Assembly: GCA_938016265.1 (NCBI GenBank)
Contig: CALLWB010000001.1
Location: 1 to 64,000 of the forward strand
Reading direction: 5' to 3'
DNA from: an uncultured Saprospiraceae bacterium
Lineage (GTDB): Bacteria > Bacteroidota > Bacteroidia > Chitinophagales > Saprospiraceae
Length of the DNA stretch: 64,000 nucleotides
Positions 42,651 to 52,167 of the stretch are shown here, in pieces. A program made the position numbers and the translations under genes. The notes beneath the pieces were generated by a model. The model worked only from the letters and a program-made list of their open reading frames with translations, was not told the origin of the DNA and made no database searches. Each line of letters begins with the position of its first letter. Position 1 is the stretch's first letter.

Positions 42651-44336
42651 ATGATGTTCAATCAGGAAATAAAAGAATTGAATCGGGGAACGGAAATCAT
42701 TCAAACACTGCTCAAGTACGGGTTTGAAGATGTTGCGAACAATTCTCCCGTCAAAATTCTGATTCCGAAAGGCCGGCGCATCGGTTGGCAAAAAGATGAA
42801 AAACTACTGGTAAAGTACTCGCGTTGGGAATTGATCAGAATGGTGTTTGAAGAACTGGGACCAACGTTTGTGAAATTGGCCCAAGTACTAAGCAATCGTA
42901 AGGACATCTTGCCGGACGAGCTCATTCATGAGTTTGAAAAACTGCAAAGCAATGTGGCCCCGTTTGGTTACGATAAAGCCAAGGAAATTGTGGAGGAGGA
43001 ACTGGGACACTCTCTGGAGAAATTGTTCAAGCATTTTAATAAAAAGCCGCTGGCTTCTGCATCTATTGGCCAAGTGCACAAGGCCGTCCTTGAAAATGGA
43101 GAACTCGTAGTCGTCAAAGTACAACGACCCGGCATCAAAAAGATCATAGAAACCGATCTGGCGATCTTAAAACGCATCGTCAATCAAGGAGAAGACTACT
43201 TGGAACGAAAGCATGGTGTCACCAATGCCATTGAATTTGTAGAGGAGTTTGAACGGACCATGCAAAAGGAATTGCTGTACACTTCGGAAGCAAGAAACAT
43301 CCGACAATTTCGGGACTTTTATAAGGAGCATGACAATTTTTATATTCCTGACGTCTACAAGGAGTTTAGTACAGAGAAGGTACTCACGCTGGAGTACTGC
43401 AAAGGCTGCAAAATCACAGACGTTGAGCAACTTGTTGATTGGGGACTGGATCCATTGGATATAGCGGAGCGGGGGATGGATATCTACATGACGCAGATGT
43501 TTGAGTACGGATATTTTCATGCAGACCCTCATCCTGGAAATATTATTATTAAGGAAGATGGCACCATTTGTCTTATTGACTTTGGAATGGTTGGCCGATT
43601 GATGAAGCGGGATAAAAATGCATTTGCATGGGCAATGGTGAGTATGGCCAGACAGGACTCCCGGTCGATGGCGCGCCAACTTCGAAATCTATCCACGTAC
43701 GACGAGATAACCAACGAAAAAGCGTTTGAAGCAGATGTCAATGAGATCATCGAAGATTTTGGGATGCTTGATGTCTCCGAGACGAATATCGCGGAGCTGG
43801 GCATGCGGATACAGCAGGTCATACATAAATACAAAATGCGGGTACCGCCGAGCTTGTTCTTGTTGCTGCGTTCGATGGCAATACTAGAGGGTATTGGCAA
43901 AACGATCCACCCCACATTCAATACCTACGACTATATAAAACCGTATGGCAACAAGCTCCTGAAAGAGGTATTCTCCAAGGAAAATGTCATGGAGGAAATG
44001 GGATATCGGGTGAGCCAGATTGATTATTTCGTTCGGAATTTCCCTCATGATATAAAAGAATTGCTAGGAAGTATTCGCAAAGGACAGTTGAATGTAGACA
44101 TCAACCATCAAGGATATGTGCCGATACTTGATAAGTTTAATGCGGCTACTAACCGTATTATTCTGACACTATTGATCATGGGTTTATTGATCTCTTCTTC
44201 GGTTGTCATGCTTGCAGATTTGCCAGAAAGTGCGAAAACAACTGGTGGCACACCAATCATCAGTCTCTTTGGATTTTTGACGGCTGCTTCGCTTGGTTTA
44301 GTTTTACTTTGGAAAATGGTGCGTAGCAAGAAATAA
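42651..44336 (+). CDS. UbiB/ABC1/AarF family atypical kinase
   Basis: The 561-residue protein has the UbiB kinase-like fold and two C-terminal membrane helices (about 497-520 and 533-556). Marks: KLAQ (75-78) where most members have KxGQ, the Ala-rich loop ASASIGQ (135-141), Lys in VVVKVQRPG (K156), ExD-type [14 protein letters not shown] (290-297) and LIDFG (D310). Such proteins support isoprenoid-quinone synthesis or lipid homeostasis, probably as ATPases. Menaquinone is the expected quinone in this phylum, so a quinone link is plausible but not shown. The next gene starts 2 nt after its stop. Confidence 0.9.
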   Translation: MMFNQEIKELNRGTEIIQTLLKYGFEDVANNSPVKILIPKGRRIGWQKDEKLLVKYSRWELIRMVFEELGPTFVKLAQVLSNRKDILPDELIHEFEKLQSNVAPFGYDKAKEIVEEELGHSLEKLFKHFNKKPLASASIGQVHKAVLENGELVVVKVQRPGIKKIIETDLAILKRIVNQGEDYLERKHGVTNAIEFVEEFERTMQKELLYTSEARNIRQFRDFYKEHDNFYIPDVYKEFSTEKVLTLEYCKGCKITDVEQLVDWGLDPLDIAERGMDIYMTQMFEYGYFHADPHPGNIIIKEDGTICLIDFGMVGRLMKRDKNAFAWAMVSMARQDSRSMARQLRNLSTYDEITNEKAFEADVNEIIEDFGMLDVSETNIAELGMRIQQVIHKYKMRVPPSLFLLLRSMAILEGIGKTIHPTFNTYDYIKPYGNKLLKEVFSKENVMEEMGYRVSQIDYFVRNFPHDIKELLGSIRKGQLNVDINHQGYVPILDKFNAATNRIILTLLIMGLLISSSVVMLADLPESAKTTGGTPIISLFGFLTAASLGLVLLWKMVRSKK

Positions 44337-44338
44337 GT

Positions 44339-45445
44339 ATGAAAATTTTACTTGTCGAACCTTTTCTTGGAGGAAGCCACAAACAATGGGCAGAGGCGCT
44401 CCAAAAATACACTCAACACGATATCCAAATACTAGGACTCCAGGGCCGCCACTGGAAATGGAGAATGTACGGGGGGGCAGTAACTCTTGCCCGGCAATTT
44501 CTGGAAAACAACTTTCAACCGGATTTGATTCTTGCGACTTCGATGTTGGATCTTTCTACTTTTTTGGGATTGACGAGTGCAAAATCAGCAGGGATTCCAG
44601 TTGCCCTCTATTTTCACGAAAATCAACTCAATTATCCTTGGTCAGCAGAAGATCAGGATGTGCAGGGTAGACAAGATCGACAATACAGTTTTATTAATTT
44701 TACTAGTGCCTTGGCGGCGAATAACGTCTTTTTTAACTCACAATATCACAAGGACGCCTTTCTTGGAGCGCTACCTGGTTTTTTGAAGGGATTTCCTGAT
44801 CACAAGGAGTTGGGAGCAGTGGCAAAAATTGCGGCAAAAAGTAGCGTTTTGCCCTTGGGCATAGACCTTTCAGCGTTTGATCACTACAAGGAAGCTGCTC
44901 AAAATAAACCGCCAGTTATTGTCTGGAATCATCGGTGGGAATTTGACAAAAACCCAAATGCTTTTTTTGAAATTTTGTATTTATTGAAAAATGAAGGCGT
45001 TGATTTTCAATTGGTTGTTCTTGGAGAACAGTATCGAAATTCACCAGGCATTTTTGAGGAGGCAAAAACAAAACTGTCGGATCGGATCTTGCATTTTGGT
45101 TATGCTGATTCATTCGAAGAATACGCGAAATTGTTGTGGAGTAGCGATATAGCATTGACCACTAGCAATCAGGATTTCTTTGGCGGAAGTGTTGTTGAGG
45201 CTATTTATTGCAACTGTCATCCTGTTTTGCCAAGACGGCTTGCCTATCCAGAACATATACCTGCTGATCTTCAGGAGGATTGTTTGTATTCGAATAAGGA
45301 AGAATGTTTTGCACTAATGAAAAACTTGTTATCTAATAATGGTTTTCCTTTGGATTCTTATTCTAAATATGTATCTCGGTATGATTGGTCTTTTATGAGC
45401 AAGCAATATGATCATCAATTTCAAATAATGGTTGATGAACTTTAA
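44339..45445 (+). CDS. tRNA-queuosine alpha-mannosyltransferase-like glycosyltransferase (GTDC1/DUF3524)
   Basis: The 368-residue GT-B protein matches GTDC1/QTMAN: VEPFLGGSHKQWAEAL (6-21), GRHWKWRMYGGAVTLA (36-51), YFHENQLNYPW (about 91-101), and a C-terminal GT4-like half with WNHRWEFDKNPNAFF and SNQDFFGGSVVEAIYC. The animal enzyme adds mannose to queuosine in tRNA-Asp; bacterial members are less studied, so the acceptor here is an inference. It follows the UbiB-like gene after 2 nt and is surely co-transcribed, though the functional tie is unclear. Confidence 0.82.
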   Translation: MKILLVEPFLGGSHKQWAEALQKYTQHDIQILGLQGRHWKWRMYGGAVTLARQFLENNFQPDLILATSMLDLSTFLGLTSAKSAGIPVALYFHENQLNYPWSAEDQDVQGRQDRQYSFINFTSALAANNVFFNSQYHKDAFLGALPGFLKGFPDHKELGAVAKIAAKSSVLPLGIDLSAFDHYKEAAQNKPPVIVWNHRWEFDKNPNAFFEILYLLKNEGVDFQLVVLGEQYRNSPGIFEEAKTKLSDRILHFGYADSFEEYAKLLWSSDIALTTSNQDFFGGSVVEAIYCNCHPVLPRRLAYPEHIPADLQEDCLYSNKEECFALMKNLLSNNGFPLDSYSKYVSRYDWSFMSKQYDHQFQIMVDEL

Positions 45446-45706
45446 CTGAAAATACTTAATCAAAAAGGCACAAAAGTATCACAATTCAATAACAAATGAC
45501 CATATTCCGAGGCTTCGTGGGCAATGCAAGGTAGATTATGGTTAAATAATTGGGCGAAACAATTAACAATTATTATTATTGTAATAAATGAGGATTAACT
45601 AAGATTTTGTCAAAATGAAGGAATTGTAAGTTTAATATTTATCTGTTTTTGGAAGTGAACTAAACAATTCTTGCTTTTTTGGGTTTAAAAAACAAATTTT
45701 ACTCTT

Positions 45707-46381
45707 ATGGATAACAAGCCTCTTTGGTTTCTGGAAAATATAGATGTGAATGGGATTTTCTGTCCCAACAAAATGAAGCACAGTCCTAACAACAATCTTC
45801 ATAAAACCTTTAAGAAGGGGGAATATATCTATCTGCCAGAAGAACACGCAGACCGTTTGTATTTTCTTACCAAAGGATCCATAAAAATAGGTTCTTATTC
45901 TGAAGATGGTAAAGAAATCACAAAGTCCATTCTTTCCGCAGGAAACGTTTTTGGTGAACTTTCTTTGATTGGGGAAAAGGTGCGGAGGGACTTTGCCATT
46001 GCGCACGAGGAGTCGGAAGCTTGTATTGTGACCGTAGATGAAATGAGGGCGTTGATGCGAGAGCACAATGGACTAAGTTTGTTTATGATGAAATTATTAG
46101 GATCCAGATTGCTCAAAATGGAGCAGCGCCTTGAATCTCTAGTTTTTAAAGACTCCAGATCAAGAATCGTGGATTTCATTCGCGAACTAGCCGATGACAG
46201 AGGCCAACGCGTCGGCTACGAAATGGTCGTCCGCGGATTTATGACTCACCAGGAAATTGCCAACCTAACTGCCACCAGCCGGCAAACTGTCACCACTGTT
46301 TTAAATGACCTTAGAAACAAAGATCTGATTACTTTCAACAGAAGAAGATTGTTAATTAGAGATCTGGAAGGATTGAAGTAG
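45707..46381 (+). CDS. Crp/Fnr family transcriptional regulator
   Basis: The 224-residue protein has a cyclic-nucleotide-binding beta-roll (about 25-135; FKKGEYIYLPEEHADRLYFL, GNVFGELSLIG) and a C-terminal helix-turn-helix (about 175-215; MTHQEIANLTATSRQTVTTVL). The beta-roll lacks the RxSxxS/T of high-affinity cAMP sites: after GELSLIGEKVRRDFA there is no matching Arg-Ser/Thr pair. No cysteine cluster for an FNR iron-sulfur centre is seen. The ligand is unknown. It stands alone, 261 nt after the previous gene. Confidence 0.87.
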   Translation: MDNKPLWFLENIDVNGIFCPNKMKHSPNNNLHKTFKKGEYIYLPEEHADRLYFLTKGSIKIGSYSEDGKEITKSILSAGNVFGELSLIGEKVRRDFAIAHEESEACIVTVDEMRALMREHNGLSLFMMKLLGSRLLKMEQRLESLVFKDSRSRIVDFIRELADDRGQRVGYEMVVRGFMTHQEIANLTATSRQTVTTVLNDLRNKDLITFNRRRLLIRDLEGLK

Positions 46382-46482
46382 CGTCTAGTAGATATCGGTT
46401 GTTTAGTTGCTAATTTGAAGGACGGAAATATCGACCAGCTAACCGTCAAAAAAATTGACAGATATAACTCAAGTAACTTACC

Positions 46483-47118
46483 TTATGGCAATTTTCGTTT
46501 TGGCTTAAAGTCCAGGATATTTAGGCTGCTTTCACAGAATTCGTAATCATGTTCAATGTTGGAAGCGACAATTAGGGTTCTGTCTGCTGCGTATTTTTTT
46601 ATCAAATCCTGGTACCAGGAAACCCCTTGTTTGTCCAGATTGGTAGTCGGCTCGTCTAGCAAAAGCACGGAACCAGTAGAGCAAATGGCCAATACTAGTT
46701 TCAGCCGCTGCTTCATACCAGAAGAAAAGTATTTTATTTCTTTATTCTTAGAAGAAGAAAAGTTTAAAACCTCTATGAGTTCTGCAGGTTGAAGTCCTAG
46801 TAAAAACGGTTTAAATTTTTGGTGGAATTTCAGGCTTTCTAATAAGGTAAGTTCCTCAATCAATTCAATATATGGGGCAGCAATGCAGACCTCTTTATAC
46901 ACCTGATCTTTGTCGGTAATATTAGCGTCTTTTGAAAATTGAATGGTGCCTTTCGAAGGAGTTAGGTGACCAGAAAGAATATTAAGAAGTGTAGATTTTC
47001 CACAACCGTTTGGTCCTAGAATGGCGTGTTGACTACCTTGAATAAATGTGTGAGTGATTCCTCTAAAAATCCATTCAAAACGATAGCGTTTGCCAATGTT
47101 ATTTAGATTTATGTCCAT
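46483..47118 (-). CDS. ABC transporter ATP-binding protein at the end of the lpx operon
   Basis: The 211-residue ATPase has Walker A GPNGCGKST (35-43), signature YFSSGMKQR (130-138), and Walker B LLLDEP (152-157) followed by TTNLD. It overlaps lpxA by 20 nt, so it is translated with the lipid A genes, but no permease gene is nearby. It may serve a permease encoded elsewhere, perhaps in lipid or lipoprotein transport; that is inferred from position only. Confidence 0.88.
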   Translation of the reverse strand: MDINLNNIGKRYRFEWIFRGITHTFIQGSQHAILGPNGCGKSTLLNILSGHLTPSKGTIQFSKDANITDKDQVYKEVCIAAPYIELIEELTLLESLKFHQKFKPFLLGLQPAELIEVLNFSSSKNKEIKYFSSGMKQRLKLVLAICSTGSVLLLDEPTTNLDKQGVSWYQDLIKKYAADRTLIVASNIEHDYEFCESSLNILDFKPKRKLP

Positions 47119-47902
47119 TCAGATTTTTAAATCCTTTCATAATACCTCTTGCAGAGCCTTGCACAAAATCAAGAATATTATCCCGTATAGCTGTTGCTTT
47201 AAACTTAACTGAAATTTGCTCTAAGGCTTGGGTGGTATTATAGCCATTCACAAATAAGATTCGATAAAGACTTTGTATTTCGTGAATTTCTTCATCACTA
47301 AAACCTCTTCGTCTTAGGCCAATGGAGTTGATCCCCACAAAAGCCAATGGCTCTCTAGCGGCTTTTACATATGGAGGAACATCTTTTCTGACCAAACAGC
47401 CGCCACTGACCATTACATGTTCACCAATTTTGACAAACTGATGGACAGCAGTAAGGCCTCCAAGGATTGCGTAATTGCCAATTTCTATGTGTCCGGCAAG
47501 ATTGACATTATTAGCAAGAATACAGTTTTCACCAATAATACAATCATGTGCTACATGCACATAGGCCATCAACAAGGCATTATTTTTAATTATTGTTTTA
47601 CCATTAGACCGAGTACCTCTGTTGAGTGTACAATATTCTCTAATCGTAACATTATCTCCAATTTCTAGATAAGAAATCTCTCCTTTAAATTTGAGGTCCT
47701 GGGGAATTGCACCAACTATTGCTCCTGGAAAAATTTTGCAGTTTCTTCCGATCCTCACTCCGTCCATTATGGTAACATGCGATCCGATCCAAGTACCTTC
47801 CTGTATCACTACATCTCCTTGAATATGCACGAAGGGATCAATCTCCACATTGTCTGCAATCTTTGCTGCCGGATTTATATATGATAGACTTCTATCCTTC
47901 AT
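47099..47902 (-). CDS. lpxA: Acyl-ACP--UDP-N-acetylglucosamine O-acyltransferase
   Basis: This is the first enzyme of lipid A synthesis, transferring a 3-hydroxyacyl chain to O-3 of UDP-GlcNAc. The 267-residue protein is a left-handed beta-helix of hexapeptide repeats (about 5-190) with the catalytic-His context MAYVHVAHDCIIGE, GGLTAVHQFVKIGEH, and the C-terminal helical domain. It overlaps the upstream lpxC/fabZ by 11 nt and the downstream ABC ATPase by 20 nt. Confidence 0.96.
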   Translation of the reverse strand: MKDRSLSYINPAAKIADNVEIDPFVHIQGDVVIQEGTWIGSHVTIMDGVRIGRNCKIFPGAIVGAIPQDLKFKGEISYLEIGDNVTIREYCTLNRGTRSNGKTIIKNNALLMAYVHVAHDCIIGENCILANNVNLAGHIEIGNYAILGGLTAVHQFVKIGEHVMVSGGCLVRKDVPPYVKAAREPLAFVGINSIGLRRRGFSDEEIHEIQSLYRILFVNGYNTTQALEQISVKFKATAIRDNILDFVQGSARGIMKGFKNLNGHKSK

Positions 47903-49292
47903 TCTTACTTTTCTTAATTATTTGAGCCATAAACTCTCCTTCCGTTGCTATTTTATCTCCTACATAAGCAGTGCCCTGCATGTGGCACAATCCTCTTCGA
48001 ATTGGACTTAACAAATCCATTTTCAATATCAATGTATCTCCTGGCACTACCTTATGTTTAAATTTGGCGTATTCAATTTTAATAAAGTAAGTGTCCCATT
48101 CCGTCGGGTCTTCCACTGTATTTAAAGCTAAAATACCTCCTGTTTGTGCTAGTGCCTCAATTTGCAAAACTCCTGGCATTACAGGATTTCCAGGAAAATG
48201 TCCTTGGAAAAATAGTTCGTTAAATGTTACGTTTTTGACTCCAACTACGTGATTTTTAGAGAGTTCAATTATTTTATCTACCAATAAAAACGGATATCGG
48301 TGAGGAAGTAATTTTTGTACCCCTACCACATCATATAATGGAGGTATTGTTGGGTCGTACTTTGGTTTCCCTCTTAGTTTACGTTGTTTTCTATAAAGTA
48401 GTTTCAGTTGTTTGGCAAATTGTACGTTGGCGGTGTGTCCCGGCTTGGTGGCAACAATTTTTCCTTTGATGCGTTTCCCGACAAGGGCTAAATCACCGAT
48501 GACATCGAGCAATTTATGACGGGCAGGTTCATTGCTAAAATGCAAATCTACGGTATTGAGAATGCCTTCCTGCTCGACCTTTACACTTGGTTTGTCTAGC
48601 TTTTTGGCCAAAACATCCAATTCTTTTTGGCTCATTGCTCTATCTACTATCACGATGGCATTATCTAAATCACCTCCCTTTATAAGGTCCAGTGCCATTA
48701 GCTGTTCTAGTTCGTGTAGAAAAACGAATGTCCTGCACGGAGCAATTTTTTCGTGAAAGTCATCAATATTATCCAAAGAAGCGTATTGCTGTCCGAGCAC
48801 CGGAGAATTGAAGTCAATCATTGTAGTGATCTGAAAGTCGTCGGCAGGCAGTGCTAGTAATTCTGTTCCTGTGGCTTCATCTACAAAAGAAACGGGGTCT
48901 TCGATTTCGAAATACTGGCGGTCTGCTTCTTGGGCTACAATGCCAACTTTTTTTATTGCTCTTGTAAAGGCGATTGAACTTCCGTCCATGATAGGAGCTT
49001 CCGGGCCATCAATTTCGATAAGCACGTTGTCCAGGTTCATCCCAACAAGCGCTGCGAGCGTGTGTTCGACTGTACTTACCTGAGCATCCCCTCTTTTTAT
49101 GGTAGTGCCTCTTTGAGTAGAGACGACGGCATCAGCATCAGCATTGATTATAGGAGTTTCCTCTAGATCAATTCTCTTGAACTTAAAACCGTGATTTATG
49201 GGTGCGGGCAAGAATGTCATATTGACCTTCTTTCCGGTATGTAATCCTATGCCTTTAAGGCTTACAGGACCTTTAATTGTATGCTGTTTCAT
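47892..49292 (-). CDS. lpxC/fabZ: Bifunctional LpxC deacetylase / FabZ 3-hydroxyacyl-ACP dehydratase
   Basis: This 466-residue fusion is characteristic of Bacteroidota and Chlorobi. The LpxC half (1-~305) starts with GPVSLKGIGLHTGKKV and has the zinc histidine in EHTLAAL and RHKLLDVIGDLALVG with GHTANV. It removes acetate from UDP-3-O-acyl-GlcNAc, the committed lipid A step. The FabZ half (~325-466) has LLPHRYPFLLVD and the catalytic His in GHFPGNPVMPGVLQIEA; it dehydrates 3-hydroxyacyl-ACP. I start at the ATG giving MKQHTIKGPVSL, 15 codons after a TTG. Fusion balances fatty-acid elongation and lipid A acyl supply. Confidence 0.97.
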   Translation of the reverse strand: MKQHTIKGPVSLKGIGLHTGKKVNMTFLPAPINHGFKFKRIDLEETPIINADADAVVSTQRGTTIKRGDAQVSTVEHTLAALVGMNLDNVLIEIDGPEAPIMDGSSIAFTRAIKKVGIVAQEADRQYFEIEDPVSFVDEATGTELLALPADDFQITTMIDFNSPVLGQQYASLDNIDDFHEKIAPCRTFVFLHELEQLMALDLIKGGDLDNAIVIVDRAMSQKELDVLAKKLDKPSVKVEQEGILNTVDLHFSNEPARHKLLDVIGDLALVGKRIKGKIVATKPGHTANVQFAKQLKLLYRKQRKLRGKPKYDPTIPPLYDVVGVQKLLPHRYPFLLVDKIIELSKNHVVGVKNVTFNELFFQGHFPGNPVMPGVLQIEALAQTGGILALNTVEDPTEWDTYFIKIEYAKFKHKVVPGDTLILKMDLLSPIRRGLCHMQGTAYVGDKIATEGEFMAQIIKKSKNEG

Positions 49293-49337
49293 AACAAGGA
49301 AATGCCGTTCTATTTTCCAGGCTCGGCAAATATACAA

Positions 49338-50405
49338 TTATTTTTCACCGGTGGAAGGTTCTTTATCTGAGTTACCTTCTAAATCTGCTAATTTTTTCTC
49401 GAGTTCGTTAATTCTACTGAGTAAGTTAGGTAGTTTTTGAAAAACTACTTGCGCTCTCAAAAAGTCGTTGTATTTGAATGCAGGAGAACCATGCCAGGCC
49501 AAATTTGGCTCAAGAATAGATCTTGAAACACCGCTTTGCGCTTGTACTTTGGAGCCATCTGCAATACTAATGTGTCCTACAAAACCCGCCTGACCACCGA
49601 TCATGCAATTGTCACCAATCTTGGTGCTTCCAGCGATTCCAGCTTGAGCAGCGATTACGGTATCTTGCCCAACTTCAACGTTGTGAGCGATCTGAATTAA
49701 GTTATCTAATTTTACCCCGTCTTTTATAAGAGTGGAACCCATTGTTGCTCGGTCGATGACGTTGTTGGAGCCGATTTCCACATTATTTCCGACAACGACA
49801 TTGCCGATTTGGGGTACTTTTTTGTAGGTGCCGTTTTCTTGTGGCAAAAAGCCAAAACCATCGCTTCCGATGACGGTATTCGAGTGAATGACGCAGTTGT
49901 CTCCTACAATACAATCGTGGTAAATTCGAACACCAGGATGTAGAGTGACATTTTTGCCAATACGTGCATTTTTGCCAATAAAGACTTGTGGGTAAACCAT
50001 GCAGCCATCTCCAATTGCGGTATTCTTTCCTATGAAAGAAAAGGCGCCAACAGAAACATTTTGTCCTACGGTTGCGGATTTGTGTACAAAGGATTTAGGA
50101 TCTACACCTTCTCCTCGGTAAGCATTGCCGTCAAATTTTTCAAGCAATGTGCTAACACATGCATAAACATCTTCCACCCTGATAAGGGTTGCGGTTATTG
50201 GTTTTTCAGGTTTGAAGTCGTGACTAACTAACAAGACAGACGCTTGTGTAGTGTAGGCATAATCTTCATATTTAGGGTGAGCGATAAAACTTATAGTTCC
50301 GGATTCTCCCTCCTCGATTTTGACAGGTCGCTCTACAATAACGTTTGGATTCCCCTCCAATTTACCGTTAAGGTAGGCGCATAACTCTTGGGCAGTTACT
50401 TGCAT
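49338..50405 (-). CDS. lpxD: UDP-3-O-(3-hydroxyacyl)glucosamine N-acyltransferase
   Basis: This enzyme adds the second 3-hydroxyacyl chain, to the 2-amino group, in lipid A synthesis. The 355-residue protein has an N-terminal uridine-binding domain (1-~105), a beta-helix of hexapeptide repeats (~110-300; catalytic-His context QIAHNVEVGQDT) and a C-terminal helix. It is the first gene of the unit lpxD-lpxC/fabZ-lpxA-ABC ATPase, with 45 nt to the lpxC start. Confidence 0.96.
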   Translation of the reverse strand: MQVTAQELCAYLNGKLEGNPNVIVERPVKIEEGESGTISFIAHPKYEDYAYTTQASVLLVSHDFKPEKPITATLIRVEDVYACVSTLLEKFDGNAYRGEGVDPKSFVHKSATVGQNVSVGAFSFIGKNTAIGDGCMVYPQVFIGKNARIGKNVTLHPGVRIYHDCIVGDNCVIHSNTVIGSDGFGFLPQENGTYKKVPQIGNVVVGNNVEIGSNNVIDRATMGSTLIKDGVKLDNLIQIAHNVEVGQDTVIAAQAGIAGSTKIGDNCMIGGQAGFVGHISIADGSKVQAQSGVSRSILEPNLAWHGSPAFKYNDFLRAQVVFQKLPNLLSRINELEKKLADLEGNSDKEPSTGEK

Positions 50406-50794
50406 GTTGCTAATTTAGAAAATTTAAAATTGGGTTTTTAGTTTTGGTCTCAACGAAAGTTAGCTCAGCGTTCTGCTTTAAGTGTTGTTTTGGATTTTTG
50501 TTTCATAATTTTTATGGTCTTAGTTGAATTTTGGCTTAACATTTGAACAGAATACGATAACTAGCAAAAGGATCTTGGGTTATATTACAAATACCGATTA
50601 AAGATTCATATTTTGTAAAATGATATCATAAGTTATATTAGTTGAATTTGGCTTTTTTGTGAAATTATATTTCGAATTTACAACAAAAAGGAGAGTAAAA
50701 TTAAAGTTCTGTACTGTTTGCTCTTTTGCTAAGTGCTATTTTAATTTTAATCTTGTTTGTATATCTTTGTAAATGAATTAAATACTGTCTACTC
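50406..50794. other. Divergent intergenic region between lpxD and the DUF1573 gene
   Basis: 389 nt of AT-rich sequence. It has a TATCTTTG box (50762-50769, plus) 25 nt before the DUF1573 gene. I find no exact -7 box for lpxD, no RNA gene and no ORF of note. Confidence 0.55.
50762..50769 (+). promoter_or_regulatory. -7 box (TATCTTTG) upstream of the DUF1573 gene
   Basis: Exact TAnnTTTG match 25 nt before the start codon. No -33 TTTG at 20 nt. Confidence 0.5.
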
Positions 50795-51715
50795 ATGCGT
50801 TTATTAACCGTTCTAATAATTTTTTCAGTTTTTTTATACTCTGGTTGTGCTGACTCTTCGTCAGAACACAGTCAGGAGCAAGAAACTAATCTTTCCCAAC
50901 AAATTGCAAAGCCGGTTATAAATGCAATAACTCAAGTAGACTCTACGAAAACAATTGACTCTTTAAATACAATTGGCAATACATTAAAAGAAAAGGTGGC
51001 AAAAAACGTGCCCAGCTCTTCAGGGATAGCAACAAAAGAAAAACAGACGCCTCCCGTAAAAAAACCTGTTCTCAAAAAACCTATTGTTAAAAAAGATCCA
51101 GTTAAAGCTAATCCAGTAACTACTAGTCCTCCAAAATCAAAACCCGTAACCATTCCTAAGCCAGTAATTAAAAAAATTGGTCCCAGAATTTCATTTAACA
51201 ATAAAAACTTTAAATACGGACAAATAAAAGAAGGAAAAGAAATCGACCACTCTTTCTTTTTTAGAAATACAGGAGACGAACCACTTGAAATTATGAATGT
51301 TTCTGTGACTTGTGGATGCACCGTGCCTACTTATTCATTTATGCCTATACTGCCAGGTGCTACTAGTAAAATAGACGTGCACTACGACAGTAAAGGAAAA
51401 ATGTCTTCGCAAAAGGCAACCATAACCGTATTAACAAATTCAACCTCCAATCCAACCGAAAAACTTTTTCTTGAAGGATATGTCATGCCTGTCTGGAAAG
51501 ACGAAAAGAAAGACAGCACAAAAACTAAAGTTGCTGATGGAAAAAAAGATCTAAAAAAGGAAGGGGAAAAAAAGGCCGATAGCTTAATAAAAGATGCCCA
51601 AGCACAAAAAGACGGAAAGACACCTCCCATAGTTACTCCGCCAACACCTCCAAAAGATAAAACACCTGTACTAACACCTCCAGAAAAGAAAGACTCAACA
51701 AATCAAGGCAACTAG
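50795..51715 (+). CDS. DUF1573 lipoprotein with Lys/Pro-rich linkers
   Basis: The 306-residue lipoprotein (lipobox YSGC, Cys 18) has a long Lys/Pro/Thr-rich linker (~65-125), a DUF1573 domain (~130-228) and a second low-complexity Lys/Asp/Pro tail (~230-306). DUF1573 marks are KFGQI-like KYGQIKEGKEIDHSFFFRNTGDEPL and VTCGCTVPTY. The domain is an Ig-like fold common in Bacteroidota surface proteins; its role is unknown. The repeated PVKK/KPVT linker may contact peptidoglycan or polyanions, which is speculative. Confidence 0.85.
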   Translation: MRLLTVLIIFSVFLYSGCADSSSEHSQEQETNLSQQIAKPVINAITQVDSTKTIDSLNTIGNTLKEKVAKNVPSSSGIATKEKQTPPVKKPVLKKPIVKKDPVKANPVTTSPPKSKPVTIPKPVIKKIGPRISFNNKNFKYGQIKEGKEIDHSFFFRNTGDEPLEIMNVSVTCGCTVPTYSFMPILPGATSKIDVHYDSKGKMSSQKATITVLTNSTSNPTEKLFLEGYVMPVWKDEKKDSTKTKVADGKKDLKKEGEKKADSLIKDAQAQKDGKTPPIVTPPTPPKDKTPVLTPPEKKDSTNQGN

Positions 51716-51877
51716 TCGTCCATTTTGATCGGATTCGGGAAAACAGATTAATAGGAATTTAAAATTCTAAAATTCTAGCATTCAACAAAACAGATGCAAC
51801 TATTTTGTTATTAATGCAGTCTTTTTAGATAACAAGTTAATTTGCACATAGACCCTATTCTACCCAAAATACCTACT

Positions 51878-52045
51878 ATGGTTGCTTTAAGTTTTATTTA
51901 TTTAGTGTTTACTTCTCATTTGACCTATATAGTAATCGAAAAGAGGGGGAAGTTTTATAAGGATAGGAACTTCTGGCTCATTGTCATAGGGTTGCTAGCA
52001 GCTATCTATCTGACGAATAAACTTTTCTATCTACCCTTACTATAA
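51878..52045 (+). CDS. Small two-helix membrane protein
   Basis: The 55-residue protein from the ATG at 51878 has two hydrophobic segments (about 2-17 and 31-50) joined by a basic loop, VIEKRGKFYKDRNF. An in-frame TTG 12 codons earlier could extend it. It is followed by a strong terminator 38 nt after the stop, which supports a real gene. No family is recognised. Confidence 0.6.
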   Translation: MVALSFIYLVFTSHLTYIVIEKRGKFYKDRNFWLIVIGLLAAIYLTNKLFYLPLL

Positions 52046-52082
52046 AACGAATGAGAATTTTTTTGAAAAGTGATGTAAAGAA

Positions 52083-52115
52083 AAACCGTCTTCAATGAGG
52101 ACGGTTTTTTTATTT
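52083..52115 (+). terminator. Bidirectional rho-independent terminator
   Basis: AAACCGTC and GACGGTTT form a perfect 8-bp stem, followed by TTTTTTTATTT on the plus strand and by TTCTTT on the minus strand. It can serve both the small membrane protein gene and the convergent M3 peptidase gene. Confidence 0.87.
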
Positions 52116-52167
52116 AACCTTGCTTGTGGGAGTGCTATTTTAATGTCTCGAAAAAGACAAAATCGGA

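Noticed and set aside
42349-42791. Minus-strand frames of 99-136 codons across the GC-rich intergenic element
   Set aside because: The translations are Arg/Pro/Leu/Ser-rich in several frames at once, a result of the base composition of a repeat-like segment; parts also overlap the UbiB-like gene in antisense.
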